In this document: in pieces, positions 17,804 through 25,642 of the stretch | Position numbering within the stretch: position 1 is the stretch's first letter | Layout: every line of letters starts with the position of its first letter | Assembly (NCBI GenBank): GCA_963699495.1 | Contig: CAVOUB010000001.1 | Span: 45,004-109,003 of the forward strand | Source: JAIBJN01 sp963699495 | GTDB taxonomy: Bacteria; Actinomycetota; Thermoleophilia; Gaiellales; Gaiellaceae | Reading direction: 5' to 3' | Length of the DNA: 64,000 nucleotides | Made by a program: the position numbers and the translations under genes | Notes under the pieces: generated by a model | Databases searched by the model: none | Told to the model about the DNA's origin: nothing | Seen by the model: the letters and a program-made list of their open reading frames with translations, nothing else

Positions 17804-19120
17804 TCAAGGCACCATGAGCGCCGGAAGATCGTTCCCCCGGTAGCGAGCGAGTTCGCGGGTGACGCGACCCGAGCGAAGGTCAACAGCGACCGGTGACGCG
17901 CCGTCTCGCCAGACGTAGGCGTACGACCCGGCCGTCTCGAGATAGTAGATCGGCTCGTCCGCAAAAAGGTGGAAGAGTCTCTTCCCGTCGAGGCCGTAGG
18001 CTGTCAAGCCCATCCCCCTTGTCTTCTGAGTTGCTGAGTTCGACGTCGTTCCATATGCGAGAAGCGTTCCCGCCGAGAACGAGAACTGGCTTGGGTGCTC
18101 GTCGAGCGTGCGTTTCGTCCAGTGGCGAATGTCGATGAGCGCGAGCCCGGCGGGCGTCGTCTGCTCGTGGCCCCCCGCCAGTCGGTGCGCGTCCTGGCCG
18201 GACACGGCGACGAGATGTTTTCCAACCCAGGCCGCCTGCATCGTCGGGCCCTCCGCCACCTTCGCCTCGGCCGCGGGCTCGAGCCAGTTCTGCAGGCGTC
18301 CGAGGAGCGAGACGGGCTCGCGCACCTCGCGGTAGGCCACTTGTCCCGTGGCGAGATCGATCTCGGCGACTGGCCCTGCCGCGGGAATGACGAGCGCGCG
18401 TACTCCCGTCGGATCGACCGCAACCGCGGGCAGCTCGAAGCGTTGATCAGCCCGTTGGGGATCGATCGTCTCGAACCCGGCGGGTATCTCGGCAAGAGCG
18501 ATCGAGCGTTGCGTGCCGGCGCCGTCGATCATCAGCAACCTCGACGGCCCGATACGGTCAGGCGGCGCCAGCAGGAGAGCGAGACCGTCGGGCGTGCGGG
18601 CTTGCCCGACAAGCGTCCCCTCGATCGTCGTTCGCGAGACGATTCGGCCCTCGACCGGATCGACGACGACGAGCGCATGCCTCCACGCTCCCCACTCGAT
18701 GAGGGCAAGGATGCGCCGATCGGTTGGCCAGGCGAGGAAAACCACAGCCGGTTCCCCGGGAGGACCGACGAAGTCGGACGGGAGGGGTACGACTCCTTCG
18801 AAACGCATGCGGTGCACGTCGACGATGCGAACCTCGAGCGGCGCGCCACCCCCAACTGCGACCTTGGATTCGTCGGGCGAGAAGCTCCACGCTCCGCCGT
18901 TGTGCCCGAGCTCCAGCGGCTGTGAGGCAGGCGCGAGCGAGGTCCGATCGAACCTGCGGAGGAGGACACTCTCGTCCTCCTGCCAGACGACGCCGACCAC
19001 TGTCCCCCGAGGCGCATAGGAGAGCGCAGGCGCCGGCTCCGCGTCTTCTCCCCGCGAGCAAGCGGCAGCTAGACCTGCGAGCGCGAGCGCGAGCGCGAAG
19101 AGAGCAAGGACGATCCGCAC
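17804..19120 (-). CDS. beta-propeller-like lipoprotein
   Basis: A 438-residue lipoprotein (signal peptide with LAAAC lipobox, Cys at about residue 20) whose mature part carries repeated blades of the kind WSFSPDESKVAVG, typical of WD40/PD40-like propellers. It should act outside the membrane as a binding or scaffold protein. GTG 19120 is chosen because it opens directly into the signal peptide. The frame extends to 19246, but that segment is hydrophilic. The 150 bp between it and the convergent gene ending at 17653 holds nothing I recognise. Confidence 0.6.
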   Translation of the reverse strand: MRIVLALFALALALAGLAAACSRGEDAEPAPALSYAPRGTVVGVVWQEDESVLLRRFDRTSLAPASQPLELGHNGGAWSFSPDESKVAVGGGAPLEVRIVDVHRMRFEGVVPLPSDFVGPPGEPAVVFLAWPTDRRILALIEWGAWRHALVVVDPVEGRIVSRTTIEGTLVGQARTPDGLALLLAPPDRIGPSRLLMIDGAGTQRSIALAEIPAGFETIDPQRADQRFELPAVAVDPTGVRALVIPAAGPVAEIDLATGQVAYREVREPVSLLGRLQNWLEPAAEAKVAEGPTMQAAWVGKHLVAVSGQDAHRLAGGHEQTTPAGLALIDIRHWTKRTLDEHPSQFSFSAGTLLAYGTTSNSATQKTRGMGLTAYGLDGKRLFHLFADEPIYYLETAGSYAYVWRDGASPVAVDLRSGRVTRELARYRGNDLPALMVP

Positions 19121-19313
19121 CTCAGGGCCAGTACGTCCGCGCGTCCGGCGGAGGTCCACTAAGCGGATGGAACGATCGTCAGGAATCGCCACACGGGACA
19201 GCTGGCCTACGCATTCGCTCGAGGTGAGAAGGTGCACGCCGACCATCCGGCCGTCCTCGACGCCCCGGGCGCCTTCGAGCCTGTCGACGATTGAGCCGGC
19301 GTCTTGTCTTCGG

Positions 19314-19817
19314 CTAGGGCATGTCCTTATCGGGCGGGGTGAGCTCGAACACGGGGTGACGGTCCGCTTCGGCGACGAAGTCGTCCACGGGGGAGTCCTT
19401 GCCGGCCCTGAAGTACGGCCGGGTTATGGCGGCCATAGCGACGTAGCGCTTGAGGACGGGTCCGGCTTCGCCGGGGGAAACCTCTCGGATGGCGTAGTCA
19501 CGCGTAGTGCGTCCGTGGTGCAGACTGACCCGCCCGGCGGCGCGGGCGTTGTGCACCCACGAGACGGCTCCGTAGGGGGCGACCAGCCAGCGCTTCCCAG
19601 CATGCTCGACGGGAACCACAGGATTGGTACGCGACTGGCCGGTCTTGCGGCCACGCGTCGTCAGCAGGTAGACCGGTCCAATCCCCACCCGTGCGAGCAG
19701 GCCAGTGATCACGTTACCCACACGCCGCCACAGACCTGGCCCATGCCATTGCTTCGCAGCCGTGGGCGGCCGCTGCTCGCCCGCCTCATTGGTCTGATCT
19801 GGCGCCATGTCAGGCAT
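19314..19817 (-). CDS. Ddn-like nitroreductase family protein
   Basis: A 167-residue protein of the deazaflavin-dependent nitroreductase family, longer at the N-terminus than the copy at 13241-13636. Typical features are YLLTTRGRKTGQSRTNPVV and VHNARAAGRVSL. It probably binds F420. ATG 19817 is preferred because GAGGAAG lies 7 nt upstream. An upstream ATG at 19883 is possible but would add an Arg/Tyr-rich stretch unlike the family. Confidence 0.75.
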   Translation of the reverse strand: MPDMAPDQTNEAGEQRPPTAAKQWHGPGLWRRVGNVITGLLARVGIGPVYLLTTRGRKTGQSRTNPVVPVEHAGKRWLVAPYGAVSWVHNARAAGRVSLHHGRTTRDYAIREVSPGEAGPVLKRYVAMAAITRPYFRAGKDSPVDDFVAEADRHPVFELTPPDKDMP

Positions 19818-19881
19818 GGGTTTGCTTCCTCTTCGGAGACGACGAGGGCCATGGTAGGGGTACACCCACCGTCGTGACGCC

Positions 19882-20133
19882 ATGAGCCGCGATGACCCTC
19901 GCCAGTCCGCTGCGGTCGCGCGGTTCGTCGGCGAGCTCAGGCTGAGTCACGGCGACCTGGTGCTCGCGGCGCTCGCGCTACGTGTCGCGGAGAGCTTCGA
20001 GGGCGCACCGCTGTACGCGCGCTCGAGGCTGGCGACGGAGCTGCGCGAGATCGTCGCGGCGTTGGACGCGGCTGAGGCGGGCGAGTTGGCCAGCCGCCGC
20101 GGGCTTCTGCGGGGTGTCGATGCCGGCGGATGA
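19882..20133 (+). CDS. small hypothetical helical protein
   Basis: An 83-residue frame opening with MSRDDPRQSAAVARFVGEL and predicted to be mostly helical. Codon use looks coding (strong GC in third positions), but no family is recognised and no Shine-Dalgarno site is evident. It lies between a Ddn-like gene and a large orphan, and could be an annotation artefact. Confidence 0.35.
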   Translation: MSRDDPRQSAAVARFVGELRLSHGDLVLAALALRVAESFEGAPLYARSRLATELREIVAALDAAEAGELASRRGLLRGVDAGG

Positions 20134-20207
20134 ACTCGACGGGCCGGTTTCGCGGGCGCTCGACGCGCTCGACTCGGTCAGTGCTCGGGACTTGATCGGC
20201 GCGGCCC

Positions 20208-21632
20208 TTAGCCCAGTTCGCTGGCCCGGCCGGCGGCCAGACGCGCGTCCATACGTTGGAATGTTTCGGTGAGATCAACGAGTTGAGCCTGCGCGTGAGA
20301 TGGCGTTTCGGCCATGGACTCGACGACGGCGCGGCGGACCCGTTCGTCGCCGAGGAGGGCTCGAACGAACCATGCCGAGGTCTCCACGAGACTGCGGGCA
20401 TGGTCCGTGCCCCCCAGCAACAGCCCCAGCTCCCGGCGCTGTTCGTCGGTCACACCGTCCCAGGCCCATTCGTACAGGTAAAGGGCGGACGCGAGAAGTC
20501 GGGCCGCGAGGTTCGACTCCTCGATGTTGCGCCAAGACCATGATCCCTGGGCACGGCCCTGGGTCTCCCGTTCCAGGAACACATCGGCCTGGTGGGGCAA
20601 CGGTTCCTCATCGATCTCGTTGGATACCTGAGTGATCCAAGTCGGGGTCAGGTCGAATGTCTGAAGACCGGCTAGCAATGCTCCCCGATAGTCGACGAGG
20701 TTCCAGCCGTAGAAGTCCTTGACCGCATGTTTGTCAACTTCCACCCACGAATCCGAACGGGCCGACGGGAACACGAGCGCATCGGCCCCGAGCGAGCGGA
20801 GGAATTGACCAGCGACCCGGGTCACGCCGTTCCCGCCACCGTGGTACTGCACCAGAAGGCTAGGTAGCAGGTCGGCGAACTCGTCGAGAGGTGCCTTTTC
20901 CGGGAACGCGGCAGCTTCACTGCCGTCGCCGGCGATCCAGCGGAGTCGTGTCAGCTCGTATGTGAACCAGGCGGCGACCCCCGGATCACGCAGGTCGATG
21001 ACCCGTTCGAACCGCTCCCGAGTGATCCGTACGGGGAGGAGGATGGTCGTCGTCTCCCAGCCCCTGACGGCGTCGTGGAGCCAGTCGTGCTGCGTGGCCG
21101 TGTATGGAGGGATCGAGACCAGAATCCCTCTCGAGCCCTCACGAGGCGACGCCCCGGTCTCCGAGGGATAGTCTCCTGCCGGCGGTGAGCCTTCGGTGAG
21201 GTCGTGGATCTCCAGTGGTCCGTGGCTCATCGGGTCGTGATAGACGGTCAGCTCCCGCAGCATGGTGCCGCCGTCCAGACCGTCGTCACGACATAGGGAA
21301 AAGTATCGAGCCCGTGAGAGGTTCCCGTCTCCGGAGAACCGCCGGTCTGGTCGTGTGTCACTGCGCACCTCGTATTCGCCACCGCTCGGCGACAGCGATG
21401 CAAGCATCTCCTCGGTCTCGCGGCGGTGGCGACTTTGGTTCTGTTCCCAAGTCTGCGCGAACGAGGAGAACAGCGTGAGCGCCTGTTGGGCGGCGGGATC
21501 GAGACTCTGAACGTCGCATTGCTTGAGCAGCAGGTCCAGCGATTGATATGGCGGCGTTTGGGTCGGAGGAGCGAACCGCAGCGGGGCCGTGGGGTCCTTC
21601 CATCCGAAGGTCATGAAGGGAGGCGGATCCAC
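20208..21632 (-). CDS. orphan 474-residue protein with a possible RES-like segment
   Basis: Not confidently assignable. The protein is soluble and acidic, with no signal peptide. A segment at about residues 275-325 (FLRSLGADALVFPSARSD followed by FYGWNLVDYRG) resembles the core of RES-type domains, in which a G-x-D-x-x-x-Y/F-P-S-x-R strand precedes a conserved N-x-V. RES domains include NAD-degrading toxins, but no antitoxin is obvious next door. The N-terminal ~200 residues look unlike known domains. GTG 21632 has CAGACT 6 nt upstream, a leaderless arrangement. Confidence 0.45.
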   Translation of the reverse strand: MDPPPFMTFGWKDPTAPLRFAPPTQTPPYQSLDLLLKQCDVQSLDPAAQQALTLFSSFAQTWEQNQSRHRRETEEMLASLSPSGGEYEVRSDTRPDRRFSGDGNLSRARYFSLCRDDGLDGGTMLRELTVYHDPMSHGPLEIHDLTEGSPPAGDYPSETGASPREGSRGILVSIPPYTATQHDWLHDAVRGWETTTILLPVRITRERFERVIDLRDPGVAAWFTYELTRLRWIAGDGSEAAAFPEKAPLDEFADLLPSLLVQYHGGGNGVTRVAGQFLRSLGADALVFPSARSDSWVEVDKHAVKDFYGWNLVDYRGALLAGLQTFDLTPTWITQVSNEIDEEPLPHQADVFLERETQGRAQGSWSWRNIEESNLAARLLASALYLYEWAWDGVTDEQRRELGLLLGGTDHARSLVETSAWFVRALLGDERVRRAVVESMAETPSHAQAQLVDLTETFQRMDARLAAGRASELG

Positions 21633-21850
21633 GATCTCAGTCTGAGCCTTTGATCGAAACCCTGTCGAGCGTCGATCATGTTGCTCCAGATTAGGCCAGC
21701 CTACGGCCCAGGTAGGTGGCGCCGAGCGCCTGGTGCAACACGCTCAACTCGGCATGGGAGCGCCTTCGACCTCACTTCACGAAGCGCGGGGCCTCTGCCC
21801 GTGCCGCCCGACGGGTCGGTACCGCCGCTCTGTGTGGTACCAGATAGCCC

Positions 21851-22323
21851 ATGCTTCTAGGCGTGCTTCCGGGCCTACGAGAACTTCGAGCACTCGCCGG
21901 TGGCCTCATCTGGCTCCTGATCGCCTGGCTCCTCGCTGCTCCCCCATATCCCGCCGAAGGCCGAGGCGACCGGCACGCTGGAAACGCTCTGGGACCTCTT
22001 CGATGCAGCTCCTGCGAGTGGCATTGGCTTCGGAGTTGCCGTGACCTTTCTCGCCTATCTCGTCGGCTCTGTGATGGTCTCCCTACTCGACTTCCCCTCA
22101 AGTCGCCTGCTGTTCAGACTCCGATTCAAATGGATGATGCGACGGCTAGCGAAGATGCACGACAAGATCATGGAGTACGGAAGCATCGGCATCTCGACGC
22201 GCGGGGAGCCGGGAGGGCGAGGTCAAGGACAAGCGCACGTACCACTTCTGTCCTGACCACCGCAAGCAACTCTTTGCGTTGGAGGAGAGCCGGACGCTGC
22301 CGCCGGAGGATTGGTTCGGGTAG
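21851..22323 (+). CDS. small membrane protein of unknown function (two frameshifts)
   Basis: Three frames join into one plausible protein. MLLGVLPGLRELRALAGG with a hydrophobic segment runs to the C5 run at about 21941, where one base appears missing. The next piece includes VTFLAYLVGSVMVSLLDF, a second hydrophobic segment, then charged residues (FKWMMRRLAKMHDKIMEYG). After an extra base at about 22215 it continues as EVKDKRTYHFCPDHRKQLF to TAG at 22321. The joined product would be about 157 residues with two membrane spans and a cytoplasmic tail. No family is recognised. Confidence 0.45.
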
Positions 22324-22466
22324 GCAAAGAGGAGCGATTGAGGGGGAGCCAGCGAGCCCCAGGCCGAGGTAGGCACCGGGGTAGGCACCGCACGAGCTTT
22401 TCCGGCATTCCCGGCACATCTGACCCGTTCAACTATGCGGGTTCCGCTTAACCATGCGGGCCGGGA

Positions 22467-22538
22467 TGGGCGCAGCTGGGATCGAACCAGCGACCTCCCG
22501 CGTGTGAGGCGGGCGCTCTCCCGCTGAGCTATGCGCCC
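22467..22538 (-). tRNA. tRNA-Val (CAC)
   Basis: Read on the minus strand the 72 nt fold perfectly. There is a 7-bp acceptor stem GGGCGCA/TGCGCCC, a 4-bp D stem, the anticodon arm CCCGC-CTCACAC-GCGGG with anticodon CAC, and the T arm GCTGG-TTCGATC-CCAGC. The discriminator is A and CCA is not encoded. It decodes GUG valine codons. Confidence 0.96.
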
Positions 22539-22570
22539 CCGAGGCGGCCAGTGTACCGCCCGTCCGCTGC

Positions 22571-22576
22571 TACGAT
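22571..22576 (+). promoter_or_regulatory. -10 element TACGAT of the SRP RNA gene
   Basis: TACGAT ends 6 nt before the deduced 5' end of the SRP RNA at about 22582, matching the -10 spacing used elsewhere in this window. No clear -35 is seen. Confidence 0.6.
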
Positions 22577-22581
22577 CGACG

Positions 22582-22862
22582 GGCCCGGTCGCGCTAGGCG
22601 GGGAGCTAGCGGTTCCCTGAACCCGCAATCCGCTCCAGCGGGGCTGAACTCCCTCCCGAGGGGTTAGCAATCGGGGCACGGGCTCGCGCACGCGAGTGTT
22701 GACGGCCAGGTTCCGCGCACCGGGAGCCTGTGAACCGCGTCAGGTCCGGGAGGAAGCAGCGCTAAGCAGTCTCTCCCGGGTGCCGCGGGTCGACCTGGTC
22801 AGAGCGAGCGTCGTGGGCACCGCCTCGAAAGCGTCCTCGACGGAAGGTGCGCGACCGGGCTT
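22582..22862 (+). ncRNA. ffs: signal recognition particle RNA, large (Alu-containing) type
   Basis: The ends pair as GCCCGGTCGCGC (22583-22594) with GCGCGACCGGGC (22849-22860). The 5' part GGGGAGCTAGCGG through CCGCAATCCGCTC matches the Alu domain of Bacillus-type scRNA. The S domain has the universal GTCAGGTCCGGGAGGAAGCA at about 22740-22759. The molecule is about 280 nt, much longer than 4.5S RNA. It guides ribosomes making membrane and secreted proteins to SecYEG together with Ffh. It sits just upstream of dnaX, a common bacterial neighbourhood. Confidence 0.93.
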
Positions 22863-22890
22863 TATCTGTTAGTGCTTACCCTCCGCGCTC

Positions 22891-24513
22891 GTGACTGCCC
22901 TCTACCGCAAATATCGCCCCCAGGACTTCGACGAGGTCGTCGGCCAGGAGGCGGTCGTGCGGACGCTCCGGAACGCGATCGCGCACGACCAGGTGCGCCA
23001 GGCCTACCTCTTCGCCGGCCCGCGCGGAACCGGGAAGACCTCGCTCGCGCGCATCCTCGCCAAGGCACTCAACTGCGAGCAGGGGCCGACGGCGACGCCG
23101 GACAAGACGTGCAACTCCTGCGTCACGATCGCGAACGGCACCTCCCTCGACGTGGTGGAGATGGACGCCGCCAGCCAGCGTGGGATCGACGACATCCGGG
23201 AGATCCGCGACCACGTCGTGCTTCAGCCCGTGGAAGGCCGCTTCAAGGTCTACATCCTCGACGAGGCGCACCAGCTCACCGACGCCGCGTGGAACGCGCT
23301 CCTCAAGCTGATCGAGGAGCCGCCGCCCCACCTCGTCTTCGTCTTCTGCACGACAGAGCTGCACAAGGTGCTGGGCACCGTGCGCTCACGCTGCCAGACG
23401 TTTCTCTTCGCGCGGCCGCGGCTCGCCGAGCTGACGAAGCTCCTGCGCCTCGTCGCCGACGGCGAGGGGATCGAGGCGCCGGACGCCGCGCTCTCCCTGA
23501 TCGCGCGGAGCGCGCGCGGGAGCTTCCGCGACGCAGTCTCGACGCTCGACCAGCTGGCGGCGGCCACGGACGGGAAGGTGACCGTCCAGGCCGTCCTGCA
23601 GCTGCTCGGCGCAGTCGACGAGGAGGCGCTCTTCCGCCTCTGCGACCTGATCGTCGACCGCGACACGGCGGGCCTCCTCGCCTTCGTCGAGGAGCTCGCC
23701 GACCAGGGGCAGGATCTCGCGAGGCTGGTCAACGACCTGCTCGAGCACCTGCGGCATCTGCTCCTCGTCCAGCACATGGGCGAGGTGCCCGAGTCGCTCC
23801 CGGTGACGCCCGAGACGCGCGACCGGCTGCGCTCGCAGGCCAACCAGCTCGCCGAGCCGGAGGTGCTGCGGCTGATCGACCTCCTTCACATCGCCGTGGA
23901 CGACGTCCGCCAGGGAGGCGACCCGCGGCTCCCGCTCGAGCTCGCGCTCGTCAAGGTGACGCGGCCGGGCGCCGATCTCTCGCGCGAGTCCACCGCCTAC
24001 CGGCTCGAGCAGCTCGAGTCGCGCCTGCGCGGCGAGCCGCAGCGGCACGCGCCGAGCCCCGGAGCCGGGTCGCAGCCCGCAGAGCCAGAGAGCGCCGCGC
24101 CGGAGCCGGCGCCTCAGGCGGTCGAGGTCGGCGACGGCCCTCCCCTCGACCTCGACGAGATCCAGGCGGCCTGGAAGCAGTCGATCCTCCCCACCGTCTC
24201 GGAGAAGTCGATTCCGGCCGGTTCGGTGCTCGCCGAGGCTCGTCCCGTCGCCCTCGAGGGCGACTGCCTGGTGCTCGAGTTCCCTCCGGCGGCCTCCTTC
24301 CATCGGGGGCTCGCCGAGGACCCCAAGAACGCAAGCGTCCTGGCCGGCGTCCTCCACGAGGTGACCGGGCGCAGGCTCGCGATCGCGTTCGAGGTCGGCG
24401 AAGCCGTGGTGGAGGAGCCAGAGGCCGACGACGAGCCGGCGACCGAGGAGGAGATCATCTCCCTGATGCAGACCACGTTCGACGCCCGCAAGCTTCCGAA
24501 GGAGACTGATTAG
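22891..24513 (+). CDS. dnaX: DNA polymerase III gamma/tau subunit
   Basis: The 540-residue clamp-loader ATPase loads the sliding clamp during replication. It has the Walker A GPRGTGKTS at about residues 44-52, Walker B ILDEAH, the SRC arginine-finger motif (VRSRCQTF) and an Ala/Pro/Glu-rich linker before a C-terminal tau-like region. The usual zinc module shows only three cysteines (LNC...TCNSC). It starts at GTG 22891 in the YRKYRPQ family context and is followed closely by ybaB and recR, the classical recombination-repair cluster. Confidence 0.95.
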   Translation: MTALYRKYRPQDFDEVVGQEAVVRTLRNAIAHDQVRQAYLFAGPRGTGKTSLARILAKALNCEQGPTATPDKTCNSCVTIANGTSLDVVEMDAASQRGIDDIREIRDHVVLQPVEGRFKVYILDEAHQLTDAAWNALLKLIEEPPPHLVFVFCTTELHKVLGTVRSRCQTFLFARPRLAELTKLLRLVADGEGIEAPDAALSLIARSARGSFRDAVSTLDQLAAATDGKVTVQAVLQLLGAVDEEALFRLCDLIVDRDTAGLLAFVEELADQGQDLARLVNDLLEHLRHLLLVQHMGEVPESLPVTPETRDRLRSQANQLAEPEVLRLIDLLHIAVDDVRQGGDPRLPLELALVKVTRPGADLSRESTAYRLEQLESRLRGEPQRHAPSPGAGSQPAEPESAAPEPAPQAVEVGDGPPLDLDEIQAAWKQSILPTVSEKSIPAGSVLAEARPVALEGDCLVLEFPPAASFHRGLAEDPKNASVLAGVLHEVTGRRLAIAFEVGEAVVEEPEADDEPATEEEIISLMQTTFDARKLPKETD

Positions 24514-24516
24514 CCA

Positions 24517-24837
24517 ATGGGCATGGACATGAACAAGATGCTCCAGCAGGTGCAGCAGATGCAGGCGGACATGCTGAAGGCGCAGGAGGAGCTGGCCAAC
24601 GAGCGGGTCGAGGCGTCGGTCGGCGGCGGCATGGTCACGGTGACAGCGAGCGGCTCCGGCGAGATCGTGGGCGTCAAGATCTCGCCCGAGGCGATCGACC
24701 CGGACGACCCGGAGACGCTGGAGGACCTCGTCCTCGCGGGCGTGAACGAGGCGCTGCGCAACGCCCAGGAGCTCGCCCAGTCCAAGCTGGGCGGCGTCGC
24801 GGGCGACCTCAAGGGACTAGGCCTGCCGGGGCTGTAG
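24517..24837 (+). CDS. ybaB: YbaB/EbfC nucleoid-associated protein
   Basis: A 106-residue dimeric DNA-binding protein that starts with a Met/Gln-rich helix (MNKMLQQVQQMQADMLKAQ) and contains the family core VEASVGGGMVTVTASGSGE. It lies 3 bp after dnaX and 17 bp before recR, the conserved order. ATG 24517 has GGAG upstream within the end of dnaX. Confidence 0.93.
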   Translation: MGMDMNKMLQQVQQMQADMLKAQEELANERVEASVGGGMVTVTASGSGEIVGVKISPEAIDPDDPETLEDLVLAGVNEALRNAQELAQSKLGGVAGDLKGLGLPGL

Positions 24838-24854
24838 TCAAACTACGGGCTGAC

Positions 24855-25445
24855 GTGTTCAGCCCTGTCGTCGAGAACCTGATCGCGCAGCTCTCGCGCC
24901 TGCCCGGGATCGGCACCCGCACGGCGCAGCGGCTTGCGTTCCACCTCCTCCGCGTGCCCGAGGAGGAGGCGCTCGCGCTCGCGAACGCGATCCGCGAGGC
25001 GAAGGAGCGCATCGGCTTCTGCCGCGAGTGCGGGAACCTGACCGAGGAGGAGCTCTGCGTCATCTGCCTGGACGAGCGGCGCGACCGGACGCTCGTCTGC
25101 GTCGTCGAGCAGCCGGCCGACGTGCTCTCGATGGAGCGCACGCACGAGTACCGCGGTGTCTACCAGGTGCTCGGCGGAGCGCTCTCCCCGCTCGACGGGG
25201 TCGAGCCGCAGCACCTGCGGATCGACGAGCTGCTCGCACGCGTGGAGCGAAACGGCGTCGAGGAGGTCGTGCTCGCGACGAACCCGAACATGACCGGCGA
25301 GGCCACGGCCGCGTACATCGCAGACCGGCTTCGCGGCCGCACGCGGGTGACCCGTCTGGCGAGCGGGCTGCCGGTCGGCGGCGACCTCGAGTACGCCGAC
25401 GAGGTGACGCTGGGACGGGCCCTGGCGGGCCGCCGCGAGATGTGA
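24855..25445 (+). CDS. recR: recombination mediator RecR
   Basis: A 196-residue recombination-repair protein that loads RecA at gaps with RecF/RecO. The order is N-terminal HhH (SRLPGIGTRTAQRLAFHLL), a four-Cys zinc finger (CREC..CVIC) and a Toprim domain (CVVEQPADVLSMERT). It starts at GTG 24855. Its TGA (25443-25445) lies inside the 5' arm of a predicted three-way-junction structure. Confidence 0.95.
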   Translation: MFSPVVENLIAQLSRLPGIGTRTAQRLAFHLLRVPEEEALALANAIREAKERIGFCRECGNLTEEELCVICLDERRDRTLVCVVEQPADVLSMERTHEYRGVYQVLGGALSPLDGVEPQHLRIDELLARVERNGVEEVVLATNPNMTGEATAAYIADRLRGRTRVTRLASGLPVGGDLEYADEVTLGRALAGRREM

Positions 25446-25524
25446 ACGGTCTCAGCGGCGGCGCAGCCGCAAAGGCTGAGACAGGGAGGAAGGGAGCGGC
25501 TTAGGCCGCTCGCTTCCGTTCACA
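25441..25524 (+). other. predicted three-way-junction RNA at the recR 3' end
   Basis: TGTGAACGG (25441-25449) pairs with CCGTTCACA (25516-25524). Inside are two hairpins: TCTCAGC (25450-25456) with GCTGAGA (25475-25481), extended by GCGG/CCGC, and GAGCGGC-TTAG-GCCGCTC (25494-25511). It could be a transcription terminator, an mRNA 3' stabiliser or a small structured RNA. No known RNA family is recognised. Confidence 0.45.
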
Positions 25525-25570
25525 CGTCTGTGACTTGCATTCCGCCGGGCTCCCTGTATAGAGTGCTCGC

Positions 25571-25611
25571 GTTGAACCGGGCGGCCTTCGGGTCGGTCGG
25601 TTCAACATTTT
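25571..25611 (+). terminator. UUCG-capped hairpin followed by ATTTT
   Basis: From 25571 to 25606 the strand folds into a stem of about 15 bp with one mismatch (outer arm GTTGAACCG/CGGTTCAAC) closed by a C-TTCG-G tetraloop, and is followed by ATTTT. This is the best intrinsic terminator in the window and should end the dnaX-ybaB-recR transcript before the P450 promoter. Confidence 0.7.
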
Positions 25612-25630
25612 AAGGAGCCGTTCCGAGGCG

Positions 25631-25636
25631 TAGCAT
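25631..25636 (+). promoter_or_regulatory. -10 element TAGCAT of the P450 gene, leaderless
   Basis: TAGCAT ends 6 nt before ATG 25643, so the P450 mRNA should start at the initiation codon. The AAGGAG at 25612-25617 is too far from the ATG to serve as its ribosome-binding site. Confidence 0.55.
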
Positions 25637-25642
25637 CTGCGC

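Noticed and set aside
22368..22390. Tandem GGTAGGCACCG repeat (12-bp period) near tRNA-Val, considered as an attachment site
   Set aside because: It does not match the 3' end of the tRNA and no integrase is nearby. It is probably a local duplication.
25535..25562. TTGCAT-16-TATAGA as a promoter for the P450 gene
   Set aside because: Its transcript would begin at the terminator hairpin. The leaderless TAGCAT at 25631-25636 explains the P450 start better.
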